In this document: positions 35,121 to 44,684 of the stretch, one piece after another | Layout of the letters: every line of letters begins with the position of its first letter | Position numbering within the stretch: position 1 is the first letter of the stretch | Origin: Runella aurantiaca | GTDB lineage: Bacteria > Bacteroidota > Bacteroidia > Cytophagales > Spirosomataceae | DNA: 64,000 nt | Direction of reading: 5' to 3' | Assembly: GCF_003339505.1 (NCBI RefSeq) | Contig: NZ_QPIW01000012.1 | Span: forward strand, 1 to 64,000 | Program-made: the position numbers and the translations under genes | Notes under the pieces: generated by a model | What the model was told of the DNA's origin: nothing | Database searches by the model: none | The model's input: only the letters and a program-made list of their open reading frames with translations

Positions 35121-37520
35121 TTAATTCTCCCCACCCTTCTTATCATCGTTATTGATGCTCTTTTTCTGGCGTTGGGGCGCGTTGGTCATTTTACCGAATT
35201 CATACGAAAAACTGACTCTCCAGCCGCGATTAAAGAATTTACTGCCGCCTTCCTGCACAAAAGTGGGGGAAGAGAACGACATTTTTTGTTCAATAAAAGG
35301 AGCAAAGAAGTTATCCAATCCGGCACTGATTGAGCCTTTTTTCTTCAATACTTCTTTCTGTAAAGCAATGTTATAATAGGCATAGCCACTCATTTTCCCC
35401 TGCAACATCACGCGCGGAGAATTGAAAAACCCGAAAAACTGCGCTTTGAAACCTTTACCGAAATCATAGGTTGAATTCAGGTTGACACGGTACATCCAGT
35501 TGGCATTGCTTGCCTGCAAAGCGGGGCTATTCAATACGTTATAATAGAGGTTGAATGAGCCATTGGTTGAAAATTTCTTCTTGATTTTGGCCGTTCCGCT
35601 CAAAGTAAGTCCGTAAGAAATATTCTGCGCGATATTTTGAAAGGTAATATTGGCATTGCCTTCGCTGTCAACGGTGCGGATACGTTCCAGAGCGTTGTTG
35701 GTTTGGCGCATGAAAAACACCGCATTGACCGACGACTCTTTGATATATACGTTGTAGCTGGCTTCGGCGCTATGGGTGAGTTCGGGTTTCAGATACGGGT
35801 TTCCTGAATACGTCATTTTCGGCTCGCTGGCGTTGGCGTACGGATTCAAAAACCACAACATCGGGCGCTGAATACGTTGTGAATAGCTCAATTTCAATTT
35901 CTGGTTTTTAGGCAGATTTCTTGACAAACTGACGTTGGGAATGATATTGCCGTAATTATTAGAAAACGGCACGGTTCCCGACAAAAAAGCGGCCTGAATA
36001 AACGTGTGCTCATACCGCGCCCCGGCGTTGATTCCCCATTTGTTTTTGGAAGTACGCGAATAGGCAATGTAGGTAGAGGCCACCTGCTGATTATAGTCAA
36101 ATACATTGGCCAAAGCGGGTACATCCGTAAAATTGGAAGAACCGTCGAGGGCCGTGGCTACGCGATAATCACTTTTTACGTTTCGTAAAATAGCTTTTGT
36201 TCCCATTTCCAAGGTGCTGACGCTGTCCAACGGATTTGTAAAATCAATTTGCACCGTTCCTTCGTAGTTTCGACTGGCGTTGGGGCTTTTTTCGCGGTAG
36301 TAGACGGCGTTTTCGGCATTCAATTGGTCGAGATTATAATAACTGTCTTCGGCTTCTTTGGAAAACATCGTCAGCACATTAAACTCTTTTTTCGGCTTTT
36401 TGAACGTCTTGTTGTAATCTACATTCAGCGTGCCGCCGTCCCAGTCGTAGATACGATACAATTTTCGGGTAAAAAGCGTTTTTTCGCTGCTGCTCGTGAA
36501 ATTGTTGATGTAATCGAAGTTCATGGCATTTTTGCCATCGTAAAAATTGAGTCCGGCACTCAGGCGATTGAGGGAATCAATGTCCCACTCTGCCGAAATG
36601 GTCCCGTTCATGTTTTCGCCGCCGCCTCTGAAATAGGTATTTTGAAGCAATTCCGTTTTATAATTTTCAACGGTGGTGACTCGTCTCGTGTAATTTTCTC
36701 CCAAATTTCGCCATTTGTTGAAACCACCCCGGGCCGAAATTCCAAAGCTTTTTTTGCGATAATTGAGCGAGCCGTTGTAATTGTCATTCCAGCGGCCAAA
36801 CGACGTAGTTGCTTTTCCGTTGATGCCTTGTAAATTGTTCCGTTTGGTAATGATATTGATGATTCCTGCGGTTCCTTCGGCATCGTATTTAGCAGACGGC
36901 GAGGTGATTACCTCAATTTGTTTGATGTCGTCGGCGGGAATGAGTTTGAGCACTTCGGCAATGCTCTTGGCCATCAAATTAGAAGGTTTGTTGTTGATTA
37001 ACACCTTGATGTTGGAACTTCCGCGCAATTCCACATTACCGTCCAAATCTACCGCAATCGAAGGAATTTTGCGCAACACATCGCCCGCATTTCCGCCTTT
37101 AATGGTGATGTCTTTTTCAGCATTATACACCAAACGGTCGGGCCTGTCTTCAAACAATGCTTTTTGTTCCACCACCGTTACTTCGTTGAGTTGTTGGGCT
37201 GTCTGCGCAAACGGCAAAACGCCTAAATCCAAGTCATTGTCGGCTGTAACGGCCACATTCAGTAGGGTTTTGTCCTTGTACCCCACAAACGTAATCTTTA
37301 CTTGATAGACCCCTTCTGACACTTTTGAAAACGTAAACTTTCCTGTTACATCAGACGTTGTACCTTCCACGATTTTGGTGTCTTTCATCAGGGCAACGGT
37401 GGCGAACTCAACGGGTTTGCGGGCGGTGGAATCAAGGACGAAACCCGTAATTTTTGATTTTTGGGCAAAAGAAGTCCCCATCAGCCCCATGCAAAGGGCT
37501 AGTAAGAATAGCTGTTTCAT
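35121..37520 (-). CDS. TonB-dependent receptor family outer-membrane protein
   Basis: A 799-residue outer-membrane beta-barrel protein. After a signal peptide (LFLLALCMGLMGTSFA) comes a CarboxypepD_reg-like domain (KITGFVLDSTARKPVEFATVAL, residues ~22-100), then a plug domain (ITIKGGNAGDVLRKIPSIAVD...VLINNKPSNLM). A long barrel ends in an aromatic strand and a lysine/asparagine tail. It belongs to the group without a SusD partner. The substrate, perhaps a metal chelate or peptide, is unknown. Monocistronic. Confidence 0.88.
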   Translation of the reverse strand: MKQLFLLALCMGLMGTSFAQKSKITGFVLDSTARKPVEFATVALMKDTKIVEGTTSDVTGKFTFSKVSEGVYQVKITFVGYKDKTLLNVAVTADNDLDLGVLPFAQTAQQLNEVTVVEQKALFEDRPDRLVYNAEKDITIKGGNAGDVLRKIPSIAVDLDGNVELRGSSNIKVLINNKPSNLMAKSIAEVLKLIPADDIKQIEVITSPSAKYDAEGTAGIINIITKRNNLQGINGKATTSFGRWNDNYNGSLNYRKKSFGISARGGFNKWRNLGENYTRRVTTVENYKTELLQNTYFRGGGENMNGTISAEWDIDSLNRLSAGLNFYDGKNAMNFDYINNFTSSSEKTLFTRKLYRIYDWDGGTLNVDYNKTFKKPKKEFNVLTMFSKEAEDSYYNLDQLNAENAVYYREKSPNASRNYEGTVQIDFTNPLDSVSTLEMGTKAILRNVKSDYRVATALDGSSNFTDVPALANVFDYNQQVASTYIAYSRTSKNKWGINAGARYEHTFIQAAFLSGTVPFSNNYGNIIPNVSLSRNLPKNQKLKLSYSQRIQRPMLWFLNPYANASEPKMTYSGNPYLKPELTHSAEASYNVYIKESSVNAVFFMRQTNNALERIRTVDSEGNANITFQNIAQNISYGLTLSGTAKIKKKFSTNGSFNLYYNVLNSPALQASNANWMYRVNLNSTYDFGKGFKAQFFGFFNSPRVMLQGKMSGYAYYNIALQKEVLKKKGSISAGLDNFFAPFIEQKMSFSSPTFVQEGGSKFFNRGWRVSFSYEFGKMTNAPQRQKKSINNDDKKGGEN

Positions 37521-37670
37521 TGTTTAGAGTAGTTGGCTGTGAATTGGGTTGGTATGGCTGTATTTAGTGGTTATGAGAAATGGCTTTATGGTGGATACTC
37601 TCCTTTTTAAAATTAGTTACAGCAAAGAGTGGGATTTTTTTAAAGTGTTGCATGAAGCCCCAAATAAAAT

Positions 37671-38024
37671 TTACAGCGCTTTCTTCTTCCCGTCTTTGTC
37701 GGTCATCGTAATGCTAGTGCCTTTCTTTTGGGCCAAGGCATGAATTCCAGGTTCGGTGGCATCATTTAAAAGAACCAAGCCTGAGCCAGCTTCACCTGCC
37801 CCCATTTTTACGCGTATGGCGCCTTTGGCATCCTTCATTCTAAAAACCACTTCTCCGTCGTCGTAGGATTGAATAGAGACGCGGGCTACGCCTTTTTTAT
37901 CCACCAATTCAAACGCTCGAACCGTGATTTTTTCGTACACTTCATGGCGCGGCTTGGCGGCAAGAAAAAACAGTAGACCTACATTGAGCAGGCACATAAA
38001 CAGCGCAAATCGTTGTGTTTTCAT
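37671..38024 (-). CDS. Membrane-anchored hypothetical protein
   Basis: A 117-residue protein with one N-terminal hydrophobic segment (FALFMCLLNVGLLFFLAA) that may anchor it. The rest is beta-rich: FELVDKKGVARVSIQSYDDGEVVFRMKDAKGAIRVKMG, two copies of a strand pattern with D.xG.xR. The repeat is typical of a small uncharacterised family. It is the last of a run of minus-strand genes and its function is unknown. Confidence 0.65.
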   Translation of the reverse strand: MKTQRFALFMCLLNVGLLFFLAAKPRHEVYEKITVRAFELVDKKGVARVSIQSYDDGEVVFRMKDAKGAIRVKMGAGEAGSGLVLLNDATEPGIHALAQKKGTSITMTDKDGKKKAL

Positions 38025-38046
38025 AGGAAGGAAGTTTAAAATGCAG

Positions 38047-38547
38047 TTAATCAGTTTTTATTTTTCGTTCAACACGGTTGAGCGTATAACTAAACAGCTC
38101 ATTTCCGACCAACAGGTTTTTATTTTTATCCAGAAAAAAAAGGACATTTTCATCACCTTTCATTAGATAAACAGTTTCGTCGGGATTGTCGGATTCCAGT
38201 TGGTAAACCACCGTGTTGGGGTCATTTTTTGTGCCTTGCACAATCGACCAACTTCCTTTACGACGATTGGCTCGGTAAAAACTCCCGTCCAATTCATAAG
38301 TAGTAGGTTGCCGCGTTTGCGGGTCTTGAAGCAACGTAAGCGACCATTTGGTCTTAAAACATTCGGCCGATACCGACGCCTTTAGAAGTGTTGCCAATTC
38401 CTGACACGGGCACCTTCCCTCAAAAATCCCCATCACGCCCGCTCCCGTCGCAAAAACCCGCGTTGAGGTGATGGACGACGGTACATTTTGGGCACCAACC
38501 TCCGCCGACGCTATGCCTAAAAGGAAAAAAAAGAGCAGCTTTTTCAT
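38047..38547 (-). CDS. Secreted NlpE-like protein, copy 1
   Basis: A 166-residue exported protein (signal FFFLLGIASAEVGA). The mature domain resembles the NlpE N-terminal domain: GIFEGRCPCQELATLL with a CxC, then CFKTKWSLTLLQDPQTRQ, GSWSIVQGTKND, VVYQLESDNPDETVYLMKG and LFFLDKNKNLLVG. NlpE is a surface-sensing lipoprotein of the Cpx system; here the protein is soluble and the role unknown. It is about 40% similar by eye to the next gene, from which it is translationally linked (4-bp overlap), implying tandem duplication. Confidence 0.6.
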   Translation of the reverse strand: MKKLLFFFLLGIASAEVGAQNVPSSITSTRVFATGAGVMGIFEGRCPCQELATLLKASVSAECFKTKWSLTLLQDPQTRQPTTYELDGSFYRANRRKGSWSIVQGTKNDPNTVVYQLESDNPDETVYLMKGDENVLFFLDKNKNLLVGNELFSYTLNRVERKIKTD

Positions 38548-39038
38548 GGTCTGTTTTTGATTTTATTGAAGGTATAACTTTGACCTGAATTGCCAATCAT
38601 CAAACTTTTGTCACTGTATAACAAGTGGATAACGTTGTCCTCCAGTTTCACAAACGACACCGACTTTTCGGGCTGGTCTGGATTTAATTGATACACTACC
38701 GCTTCCGAATCTGTCTTCGAACCTTTTACGATGGCCCATTTTCCTGCTATTTCTACTTTGGTTCCGCCCCCCACAAATCCAGAAGTGTTTGGCTGCCCTA
38801 TTCCATAGACACAGCTTATATTGAAGGTGGTGGGAGCCCGCGTAGCTGAATCCTGATGGAGCATGATTTTCCATTTGGTAAATTCACATTCGGCCGTTAA
38901 GGGCATATTCAGCAACGGCCTGATTACGTTTCCGCACGGGCTACTTCCCACAAAAAAGCCAAATATGGACGATGTTTGTGAATAGCCGTTAATAAACATT
39001 GACAAAGATGTTACGAATAAAAAAAATACTTTCTTCAT
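38544..39038 (-). CDS. Secreted NlpE-like protein, copy 2
   Basis: A 164-residue paralogue of the next gene downstream, starting at ATG 39038 (MKKVFFLFVTSLSMFINGYSQ signal). It shares FTKWKIMLHQDSATRAPTT, GKWAIVKGSKTDSEAVVYQLNPDQPEKSV and LLYSDKSLMIGNSGQSYTFN with copy 1. The CxC of copy 1 is reduced to one Cys (GSSPCGN). A longer in-frame ORF starts at 39101, inside the upstream gene, and lacks a signal. The pair plus the propeller gene upstream form one minus-strand cluster. Confidence 0.6.
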   Translation of the reverse strand: MKKVFFLFVTSLSMFINGYSQTSSIFGFFVGSSPCGNVIRPLLNMPLTAECEFTKWKIMLHQDSATRAPTTFNISCVYGIGQPNTSGFVGGGTKVEIAGKWAIVKGSKTDSEAVVYQLNPDQPEKSVSFVKLEDNVIHLLYSDKSLMIGNSGQSYTFNKIKNRP

Positions 39039-39049
39039 TAGGCTAATTT

Positions 39050-39871
39050 TTAAGACTTTACCACACGAACAACATTCAATTGATTGGTTTCCAAAATCCA
39101 AAGATTACCTTTTTTGTCAACAACCCCACCCGTAGGCATCCAACTAAAAGGGCTTTTATACACCACGAACACCCGACCATCACAGGTTACTTTTTTAACC
39201 ATTTTTTTAGAGGTTACGGCTATGTAAACGTTACCCACAGGGTCATCCCACACCCCATAAATGCTGTTGTTCGGTTTTCGTTTCGGGTCTTCGCCCGTGA
39301 TTCCGTCTAAATCCAGCGCCACCACTCGGGCTTTATTTCCCACTATCTTGCACAAATCGTTGTCGTCAACGTAATAAAAAGTACCGTCTTTGCCACAAAA
39401 CTGACTGCGCACATCTTTGGTGGGCACCGTGGCAAGCCATTCAATTTTTTGGTTGGGCGACATTTTCATCCAATCGCTGCCGTTTTTGCTGCTCACCAGC
39501 CAATACATACAGCCTGCCGTATCACGCACAAAGCTATAATTTCGCAAAAAACCTTCGGCAGCAGGGCGCACTTTGCTAAACTTCCCTCTCGCATCGTATT
39601 TCCAGACATAATGCCCCCATTTATTTGTTGTTTCTCCTTCGTACCACAGATGTTCACCGTAAAGATTATCTTGGGCATCCATGTAGAGTTCGTGGGTATG
39701 CACATTGGGAACAACTAGCGTTTTCGAGTTTCCGTCGGGCGAAACTTTCCAGATACGCTCGGTATCCGTGTAAAAAATCTCACCCTTTGAGTTTTGAACT
39801 ATGCCGATACCTGGATGGGCAACCGTAGTCAGCGCTGCCAATAAATACACCCATATAAGTTGCCATTTCAT
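39050..39871 (-). CDS. Secreted NHL-like beta-propeller protein
   Basis: A 273-residue exported protein from ATG 39871 (signal MKWQLIWVYLLAALTTVA). Repeated strand groups with the words KGEIFYTDTERIWKVSPDG, KDGTFYYVDDNDLCKI, VGNVYIAVTSKKMVKKVT and KGNLWILETNQLNVV indicate an NHL-like propeller. The frame extends 71 codons upstream to 40084, but those lack a signal and overlap the divergent kinase gene. It probably shares a transcript with the two NlpE-like genes 11 bp downstream. Ligand unknown. Confidence 0.7.
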   Translation of the reverse strand: MKWQLIWVYLLAALTTVAHPGIGIVQNSKGEIFYTDTERIWKVSPDGNSKTLVVPNVHTHELYMDAQDNLYGEHLWYEGETTNKWGHYVWKYDARGKFSKVRPAAEGFLRNYSFVRDTAGCMYWLVSSKNGSDWMKMSPNQKIEWLATVPTKDVRSQFCGKDGTFYYVDDNDLCKIVGNKARVVALDLDGITGEDPKRKPNNSIYGVWDDPVGNVYIAVTSKKMVKKVTCDGRVFVVYKSPFSWMPTGGVVDKKGNLWILETNQLNVVRVVKS

Positions 39872-40028
39872 ATCTTTATCCCGCTGTGTTTGACAATTCA
39901 AATCAACAAAAACAAGGCGTATCAATGAAAATAGTTTGGTAACAGGTTGAAAATTCTTGATGTCACGTCTTTTTATCGTTTGACGTAACTTTTTTGTTTC
40001 TGAATACCCTAATTTCCTAACTTTCACC

Positions 40029-41054
40029 ATGGAAAAATTCTTCAGATACCGCCTCGACCATGTTCTCTTTTGGATTGCAACCATTTCTTTCCATGCCTAC
40101 AATCGGAGTTATATCATCTATAAATTGAGTTTCGGTGATTTTGTGGGTGAGTTATTGGTCCGGAACATTCTTTTGGCGGGGGTTATCTACGGCAATTTAT
40201 GGGTATTGATTCCTCGTTTTTTTAACAACAAACGATATGGATTGTATTTTCTGACCCTTTCAGGCGTTGTTTTGGGATATGTAGTACTCAAAAATCTGCA
40301 CGATATGTATCTCTACGGATATGTTTTGGGGGATATAGAGCGGCGGTCGCTGCTCACCAATGCATTTTACAACGTATCTATTGCCGTTTTTTACGCCATT
40401 TTCAGCATGGCAATATGGCTGAGTCGAGAATGGTTTTATCAGCGAGAAATAGTCCAAAAAATCAAAAATGAACAATTAGCCACCGAATTGCAGTATCTAA
40501 AATCGCAGATAAATCCGCACATTGTCTTCAATACGCTCAACCTGATTTACGGCTCTATCCACAAAACAAACCCCGAAGCGCGACAACTCGTCCTGCAATT
40601 TTCAGATTTATTGCGCTATCAATTGTATGAATGTAACGTAGAAAAAGTGTCCATTGAAAAAGAAATCGACTACTTAAAAAATTACGTTATTCTGCAAAGA
40701 TTACGAAAAAATGACAATCTCAACGTACATTTTACTCCCAACGAAAATATCACTGGCATCACAGTAGCTCCTCTGCTTTTTTCACCTTTTGTAGAAAATG
40801 CGTTTAAGTATGTCAGCAACCACGAAAACAAACACAATCATATTGATATTCAACTTTTTAGAAACGAAAACCTTTTAATTTTCAAGTGTGAAAATTCCAA
40901 AAATCAGCACCCTACAAACCCAATTTATGGCTCAGGAGGTATCGGGATTGCCAACGTAAAACGCCGCCTCGAATTACTCTATCCTCAGCACCACTCACTG
41001 AAAATTTCTGAGGAGAGCGATGTATTTAGCGTTGAATTAAGTATTGTGTTATAA
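40029..41054 (+). CDS. LytS-type sensor histidine kinase
   Basis: A 341-residue sensor kinase: four hydrophobic segments in the first ~125 residues, then the His_kinase domain with the conserved phospho-acceptor stretch LKSQINPHIVFNTLNLIYGSI (His in NPHIVFN), and an ATP-binding domain ending GSGGIGIANVKRRLELLY. LytS/YehU-type kinases pair with LytTR regulators. Its partner follows 16 bp downstream. It is divergent from the secreted propeller gene and close to envelope genes, so it may sense envelope state. Confidence 0.92.
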   Translation: MEKFFRYRLDHVLFWIATISFHAYNRSYIIYKLSFGDFVGELLVRNILLAGVIYGNLWVLIPRFFNNKRYGLYFLTLSGVVLGYVVLKNLHDMYLYGYVLGDIERRSLLTNAFYNVSIAVFYAIFSMAIWLSREWFYQREIVQKIKNEQLATELQYLKSQINPHIVFNTLNLIYGSIHKTNPEARQLVLQFSDLLRYQLYECNVEKVSIEKEIDYLKNYVILQRLRKNDNLNVHFTPNENITGITVAPLLFSPFVENAFKYVSNHENKHNHIDIQLFRNENLLIFKCENSKNQHPTNPIYGSGGIGIANVKRRLELLYPQHHSLKISEESDVFSVELSIVL

Positions 41055-41070
41055 ATTCCGAAAACGCCCT

Positions 41071-41778
41071 ATGAAAATCAACTGTCTTATTGTGGATGAC
41101 GAACCCATAGCCCGTAAAATCCTACGGGAATATATCGAAGAATTTGACTGGTTGCAGCTTGTTGGTCAAGCCGAAAGCCCTTTAAAAGCCATTAATCTAA
41201 TGGTACAATATTCGGTGGATTTACTATTTTTAGACATTGAAATGCCCCAAATGAGCGGGTTCGAATTACTCAAAAAGCTTACTAATCCGCCTGTGGTTAT
41301 TATCACCACGGCCTATCCAACTTATGCAATCGAAGGATTTGAATTGGACGTGTTGGATTATTTACTAAAACCGATTTCGATTGACCGTTTTCTGAAGTCC
41401 GCCCTAAAGGCCAAGGCGCTCTTTGAGCAAAAAAACAAAGCTTCGTCGCCGACGATTGACTACTTTTTTGTAAAATGCGACGGCAACATTGAGCGTATAG
41501 AACTACGTGATTTACTATATGTCAAGGCATTAGAAAACTACATCATCATTCAGACCACCCAACGAAAATACATCACCTACCTGACAATGAAGGGTTTGGA
41601 GGAGTATTTACCTACCGAGCAATTTGTCAAGATTCATAAATCTTACCTTGTTCCCATTGCCAAGATTGACCGTATCGAAGGCAATGAGGTACACATTGGC
41701 AACGAAAAACTTCCGCTCAGTCGCACCCTCAGAGCCGATGTATTGCAGCGTATTGATGAGAAACTGATAAGACGCTGA
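41071..41778 (+). CDS. LytTR family response regulator
   Basis: A 235-residue regulator. The receiver domain shows Asp9/Asp10 (LIVDDEP) and phospho-acceptor Asp55 (LLFLDIEMPQMSG), then the LytTR DNA-binding domain (DYFFVKCDGNIERIELRDLLYVKALENYI..., ending LSRTLRADVLQRIDE). I start it at ATG 41071 (MKINC), because the in-frame ATG 41044 would lie inside the kinase gene. It forms a two-component pair with the upstream kinase. A palindrome 140 bp downstream may end the transcript. Confidence 0.93.
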   Translation: MKINCLIVDDEPIARKILREYIEEFDWLQLVGQAESPLKAINLMVQYSVDLLFLDIEMPQMSGFELLKKLTNPPVVIITTAYPTYAIEGFELDVLDYLLKPISIDRFLKSALKAKALFEQKNKASSPTIDYFFVKCDGNIERIELRDLLYVKALENYIIIQTTQRKYITYLTMKGLEEYLPTEQFVKIHKSYLVPIAKIDRIEGNEVHIGNEKLPLSRTLRADVLQRIDEKLIRR

Positions 41779-42394
41779 CCTATCTACTTGCCCTATTCTT
41801 TAATTTCGTTCCTTCATAGGGATTGTATTCATGTTTTTGACTTTTATAGCGCGATTCAAATTTTACGTTAGTTCACCCAATAACCTCGGGAGAGTCTCTT
41901 ACTACGATGTTCAAAGCCCTAATTATGTTTAATTAGATTAAACATAATTAGATTTTTGGGGAAAATTCTTTTTTTGAAAGCAATTAAAAAATATACCTTT
42001 GAGACAAATTAAAGTAATTTTGTTTAATTTTAGATATATTCTAAATTTTCATCACTAAAATAAACAAAATAACCATCTAATCATTGTATTTGCTTCAACA
42101 GCGCAGGAGTACAAACAGAATTCATATCCCAGTAGATATTCAAACAAGTTAATAACTTGATTATTTTAAATGTTTTTGTATGTGACTCAGATGATTAAAT
42201 AAAAAAGTAGATAACCATAAATAATTCTATTAAGTCGTTTTGTACATTGAATGTGGCACTAAAAATGCCGTTTAAAATACAAAACATCACTGAAACAGTA
42301 TTAGCAAGCGAGTCAGAATGAAAAAAAATTACTACTCAACGATGAAGAAAAACATGGTAATTTTTCATTTAACCTCTAACTGCCATCAATTAGA
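41779..42394. other. AT-rich spacer before the AraC-type regulator
   Basis: About 616 bp with no recognisable gene. It contains one strong palindrome (listed separately) and several A/T-rich runs. No convincing TAnnTTTG box was found for the AraC gene. It may hold regulatory sites for the AraC-type regulator or the two-component pair. Confidence 0.5.
41919..41951. repeat. Perfect 15-bp palindrome
   Basis: Arms ctaattatgtttaat (41919-41933) and attaaacataattag (41937-41951) around a tag spacer, followed by atttttgggg. It could end the LytS/LytTR transcript (T5 run follows) or serve as an operator; AT-only arms are unusual for a terminator. Confidence 0.6.
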
Positions 42395-42967
42395 ATGAGC
42401 GCTTTACCCTCTGAAGAATTAACAAATAACGATGGAGAGAGTCCAACGTTAGAAATTAGAATTTTAAAGAAAGATGCGGAAACAGTCTTTCATCTTCTCT
42501 TACAAAGAGAAATTTCATTCAGTTGTTTTCAAGATAAAAAAGACGCCGACAATATTTTTTCATCTTCTCAAAAATCCCTCCCTACGCCCGTTAAAAAGGT
42601 AAATTTGAGTATTATTGAGCAGTTGTCAAGCCTGCATAAGGAGGTCACGAGTCATATCACCAACAAAATCCCCTCGGTTCAAGAAGCCTCTGAACGACTA
42701 GGGCTTAGCCCTTCTAAGTTTAAGACAATCTTTAAGAAAATTTACCAAGAACCTTATTATCAGTACTTTAAAACACAAAAACTAAAGCAGGCAAAAGTTT
42801 TGATTGAAAATGAGGAGTATTCGGTCAAAGAGGTTTCGGAATTGTTGGGTTACTCTGAACCCATTAAATTCATAATGGTGTTTAAAAAGAGATACAAAAT
42901 CACCCCCGGAAAGCTGAAAACCAAATACCCGACAGAGTTTCATGCAGCCAAGAAACCGCAAATTTGA
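42395..42967 (+). CDS. AraC family HTH transcriptional regulator
   Basis: A 190-residue protein. The C-terminal ~100 residues form the AraC double helix-turn-helix: VQEASERLGLSPSKFKTIFKKIY...YFKTQKLKQAK, then VKEVSELLGYSEPIKFIMVFKKRYKITPGK. The N-terminal ~80 residues have no recognised ligand-binding domain. It is shorter than typical AraC regulators (~280), so ligand sensing is unclear. It is convergent with the carboxylase gene and has no gene partner. Confidence 0.85.
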   Translation: MSALPSEELTNNDGESPTLEIRILKKDAETVFHLLLQREISFSCFQDKKDADNIFSSSQKSLPTPVKKVNLSIIEQLSSLHKEVTSHITNKIPSVQEASERLGLSPSKFKTIFKKIYQEPYYQYFKTQKLKQAKVLIENEEYSVKEVSELLGYSEPIKFIMVFKKRYKITPGKLKTKYPTEFHAAKKPQI

Positions 42968-43009
42968 TTTTCAGTCAGCCGTTGGAGTGATTTCCCTTTT
43001 CTCAGAATG

Positions 43010-44563
43010 CTACAATGGGATATTTCCGTGTTTTTTCTTGGGAAGGGTTGCCACTTTGTTTTCAAGCATTTTAAACGCTCGCATTAGTTTTTCTCTGGTC
43101 TGTTCGGGATAAATTACTTCATCAATGTAGCCCCTGTGCGCCGCACGGTACGGGTTGGCAAACTTTGTGGTATATTCCTGTACTTTTTCCTGCAATTTGG
43201 CCGCTGGGTCTTCTGCTTCAGCAATCTCTTTTTTAAAGATAATCTCCGCCGCTCCACTTGCCCCCATCACAGCGATTTCGGCCGTCGGCCAAGCGTAGTT
43301 CATATCCGCACCGATGTGTTTTGAGTTCATCACGTCGTAAGCTCCGCCGTAGGCTTTGCGGGTAATGACCGTTACGCGCGGCACCGTTGCTTCGCAGAAT
43401 GCGTACAGCAGCTTGGCGCCGTTGGTGATGATGGCGTTCCATTCCTGATCGGTCCCAGGCAAAAAGCCGGGCACATCTTCCAACACCAGCAGAGGGATGT
43501 TGAAACTATCACAAAAACGCACAAACCGCGCCCCTTTGGTACTGGAATCAATGTCTAAAACTCCCGCCAAAACCGCGGGCTGATTGGCTACAATTCCGAT
43601 ACTACGGCCACCCAAACGGGCAAAGCCCACGACGATATTTTCGGCAAAATATTTGTGCACTTCCCAAAAACTGCCCGCGTCCACAATTTCGTCAATCACC
43701 TCGCGCATGTCGTAGGGCTGGTTGGGATTTTCTGGAATCAGTGTGTTCAGTTTAAGGCGTTTTTCATCCCCACCCGTATACGGAAGCATGGGCACGTCTT
43801 CCTCACAATTTTGGGGAATATAACTCAAGAGTCGGCGAATATCAGCAATACACTCCACCTCGTTGGCGCTCACAAAGTGCGTCACTCCAGATTTGGTAGC
43901 GTGGGTCATGGCCCCGCCCAGTTCTTCCGAAGTTACATCTTCGTGCGTCACGGTCTTGACTACGTTTGGCCCCGTCACAAACATATAGGAGGTATTTTCA
44001 ACCATCATAATAAAGTCCGTGATGGCTGGCGAATACACCGCACCACCCGCACACGGCCCCATAATAGCCGAAATCTGCGGAATAACACCCGACGCCAGCG
44101 TATTTCGGTAAAAAATATCGGCATAGCCCGCCAACGACAACACCCCTTCCTGAATTCGGGCTCCACCTGAGTCATTGAGACCAATGACTGGCGCGCCATT
44201 TTTCATGGCTAAATCCATGATTTTACAGATTTTTTCGGCGTGGGTTTCCGATAATGAGCCCCCAAAAACCGTAAAATCCTGCGCAAATACGTACACCAAC
44301 CTTCCGTCGATGGTGCCATAACCCGTGATGACGCCGTCGCCCAAATAATATTCTTTATCTAAACCGAAGTCTTTGCAACGGTGCATGACAAACTTGCCGA
44401 TTTCTTCAAACGACCCCGCATCCATCAACAACTCAACCCGTTCGCGAGCGTGCAGCTTGCCTTTTTTGTGTTGTTGCTCAATGCGTTTTGCCCCACCACC
44501 GAGCAATGCTTCTTCGTTTTTAGTATCAAGGATTTGATTCCGGTTCACAGATTGATTCGTCAT
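43010..44563 (-). CDS. pccB: Acyl-CoA carboxylase beta subunit (propionyl-CoA type)
   Basis: A 517-residue carboxyltransferase subunit that moves biotin-borne CO2 to propionyl-CoA or similar acyl-CoA. Features: [62 protein letters not shown], and C-terminal [40 protein letters not shown]. The partner alpha subunit with biotin carboxylase is not in the window. BirA, which would biotinylate that partner, is at 63 kb. Confidence 0.93.
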   Translation of the reverse strand: MTNQSVNRNQILDTKNEEALLGGGAKRIEQQHKKGKLHARERVELLMDAGSFEEIGKFVMHRCKDFGLDKEYYLGDGVITGYGTIDGRLVYVFAQDFTVFGGSLSETHAEKICKIMDLAMKNGAPVIGLNDSGGARIQEGVLSLAGYADIFYRNTLASGVIPQISAIMGPCAGGAVYSPAITDFIMMVENTSYMFVTGPNVVKTVTHEDVTSEELGGAMTHATKSGVTHFVSANEVECIADIRRLLSYIPQNCEEDVPMLPYTGGDEKRLKLNTLIPENPNQPYDMREVIDEIVDAGSFWEVHKYFAENIVVGFARLGGRSIGIVANQPAVLAGVLDIDSSTKGARFVRFCDSFNIPLLVLEDVPGFLPGTDQEWNAIITNGAKLLYAFCEATVPRVTVITRKAYGGAYDVMNSKHIGADMNYAWPTAEIAVMGASGAAEIIFKKEIAEAEDPAAKLQEKVQEYTTKFANPYRAAHRGYIDEVIYPEQTREKLMRAFKMLENKVATLPKKKHGNIPL

Positions 44564-44684
44564 AGCGATTGGTTGGCTCGATTCAGGATGGTTTATAAAT
44601 GTCGGTCACAAATTTAAGCGAGTTTATAGCTTAATCTAATGAGTTATGCGCCGAACATTTGCTAAAGAACTATAGAGAACCCGA

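Noticed and set aside
36249-36833. 194-codon plus-strand frame in the TonB-dependent receptor gene
   Set aside because: Antisense to the beta-barrel; hydrophobic/charged pattern reflects the receptor codons.
41779-42394. A hidden small gene in the AT-rich spacer
   Set aside because: Frames are broken by frequent stops on both strands and no hydrophobic or conserved segment was found.
43655-44170. 171-codon plus-strand frame
   Set aside because: Antisense to the carboxylase beta subunit; histidine-rich composition is a codon shadow.
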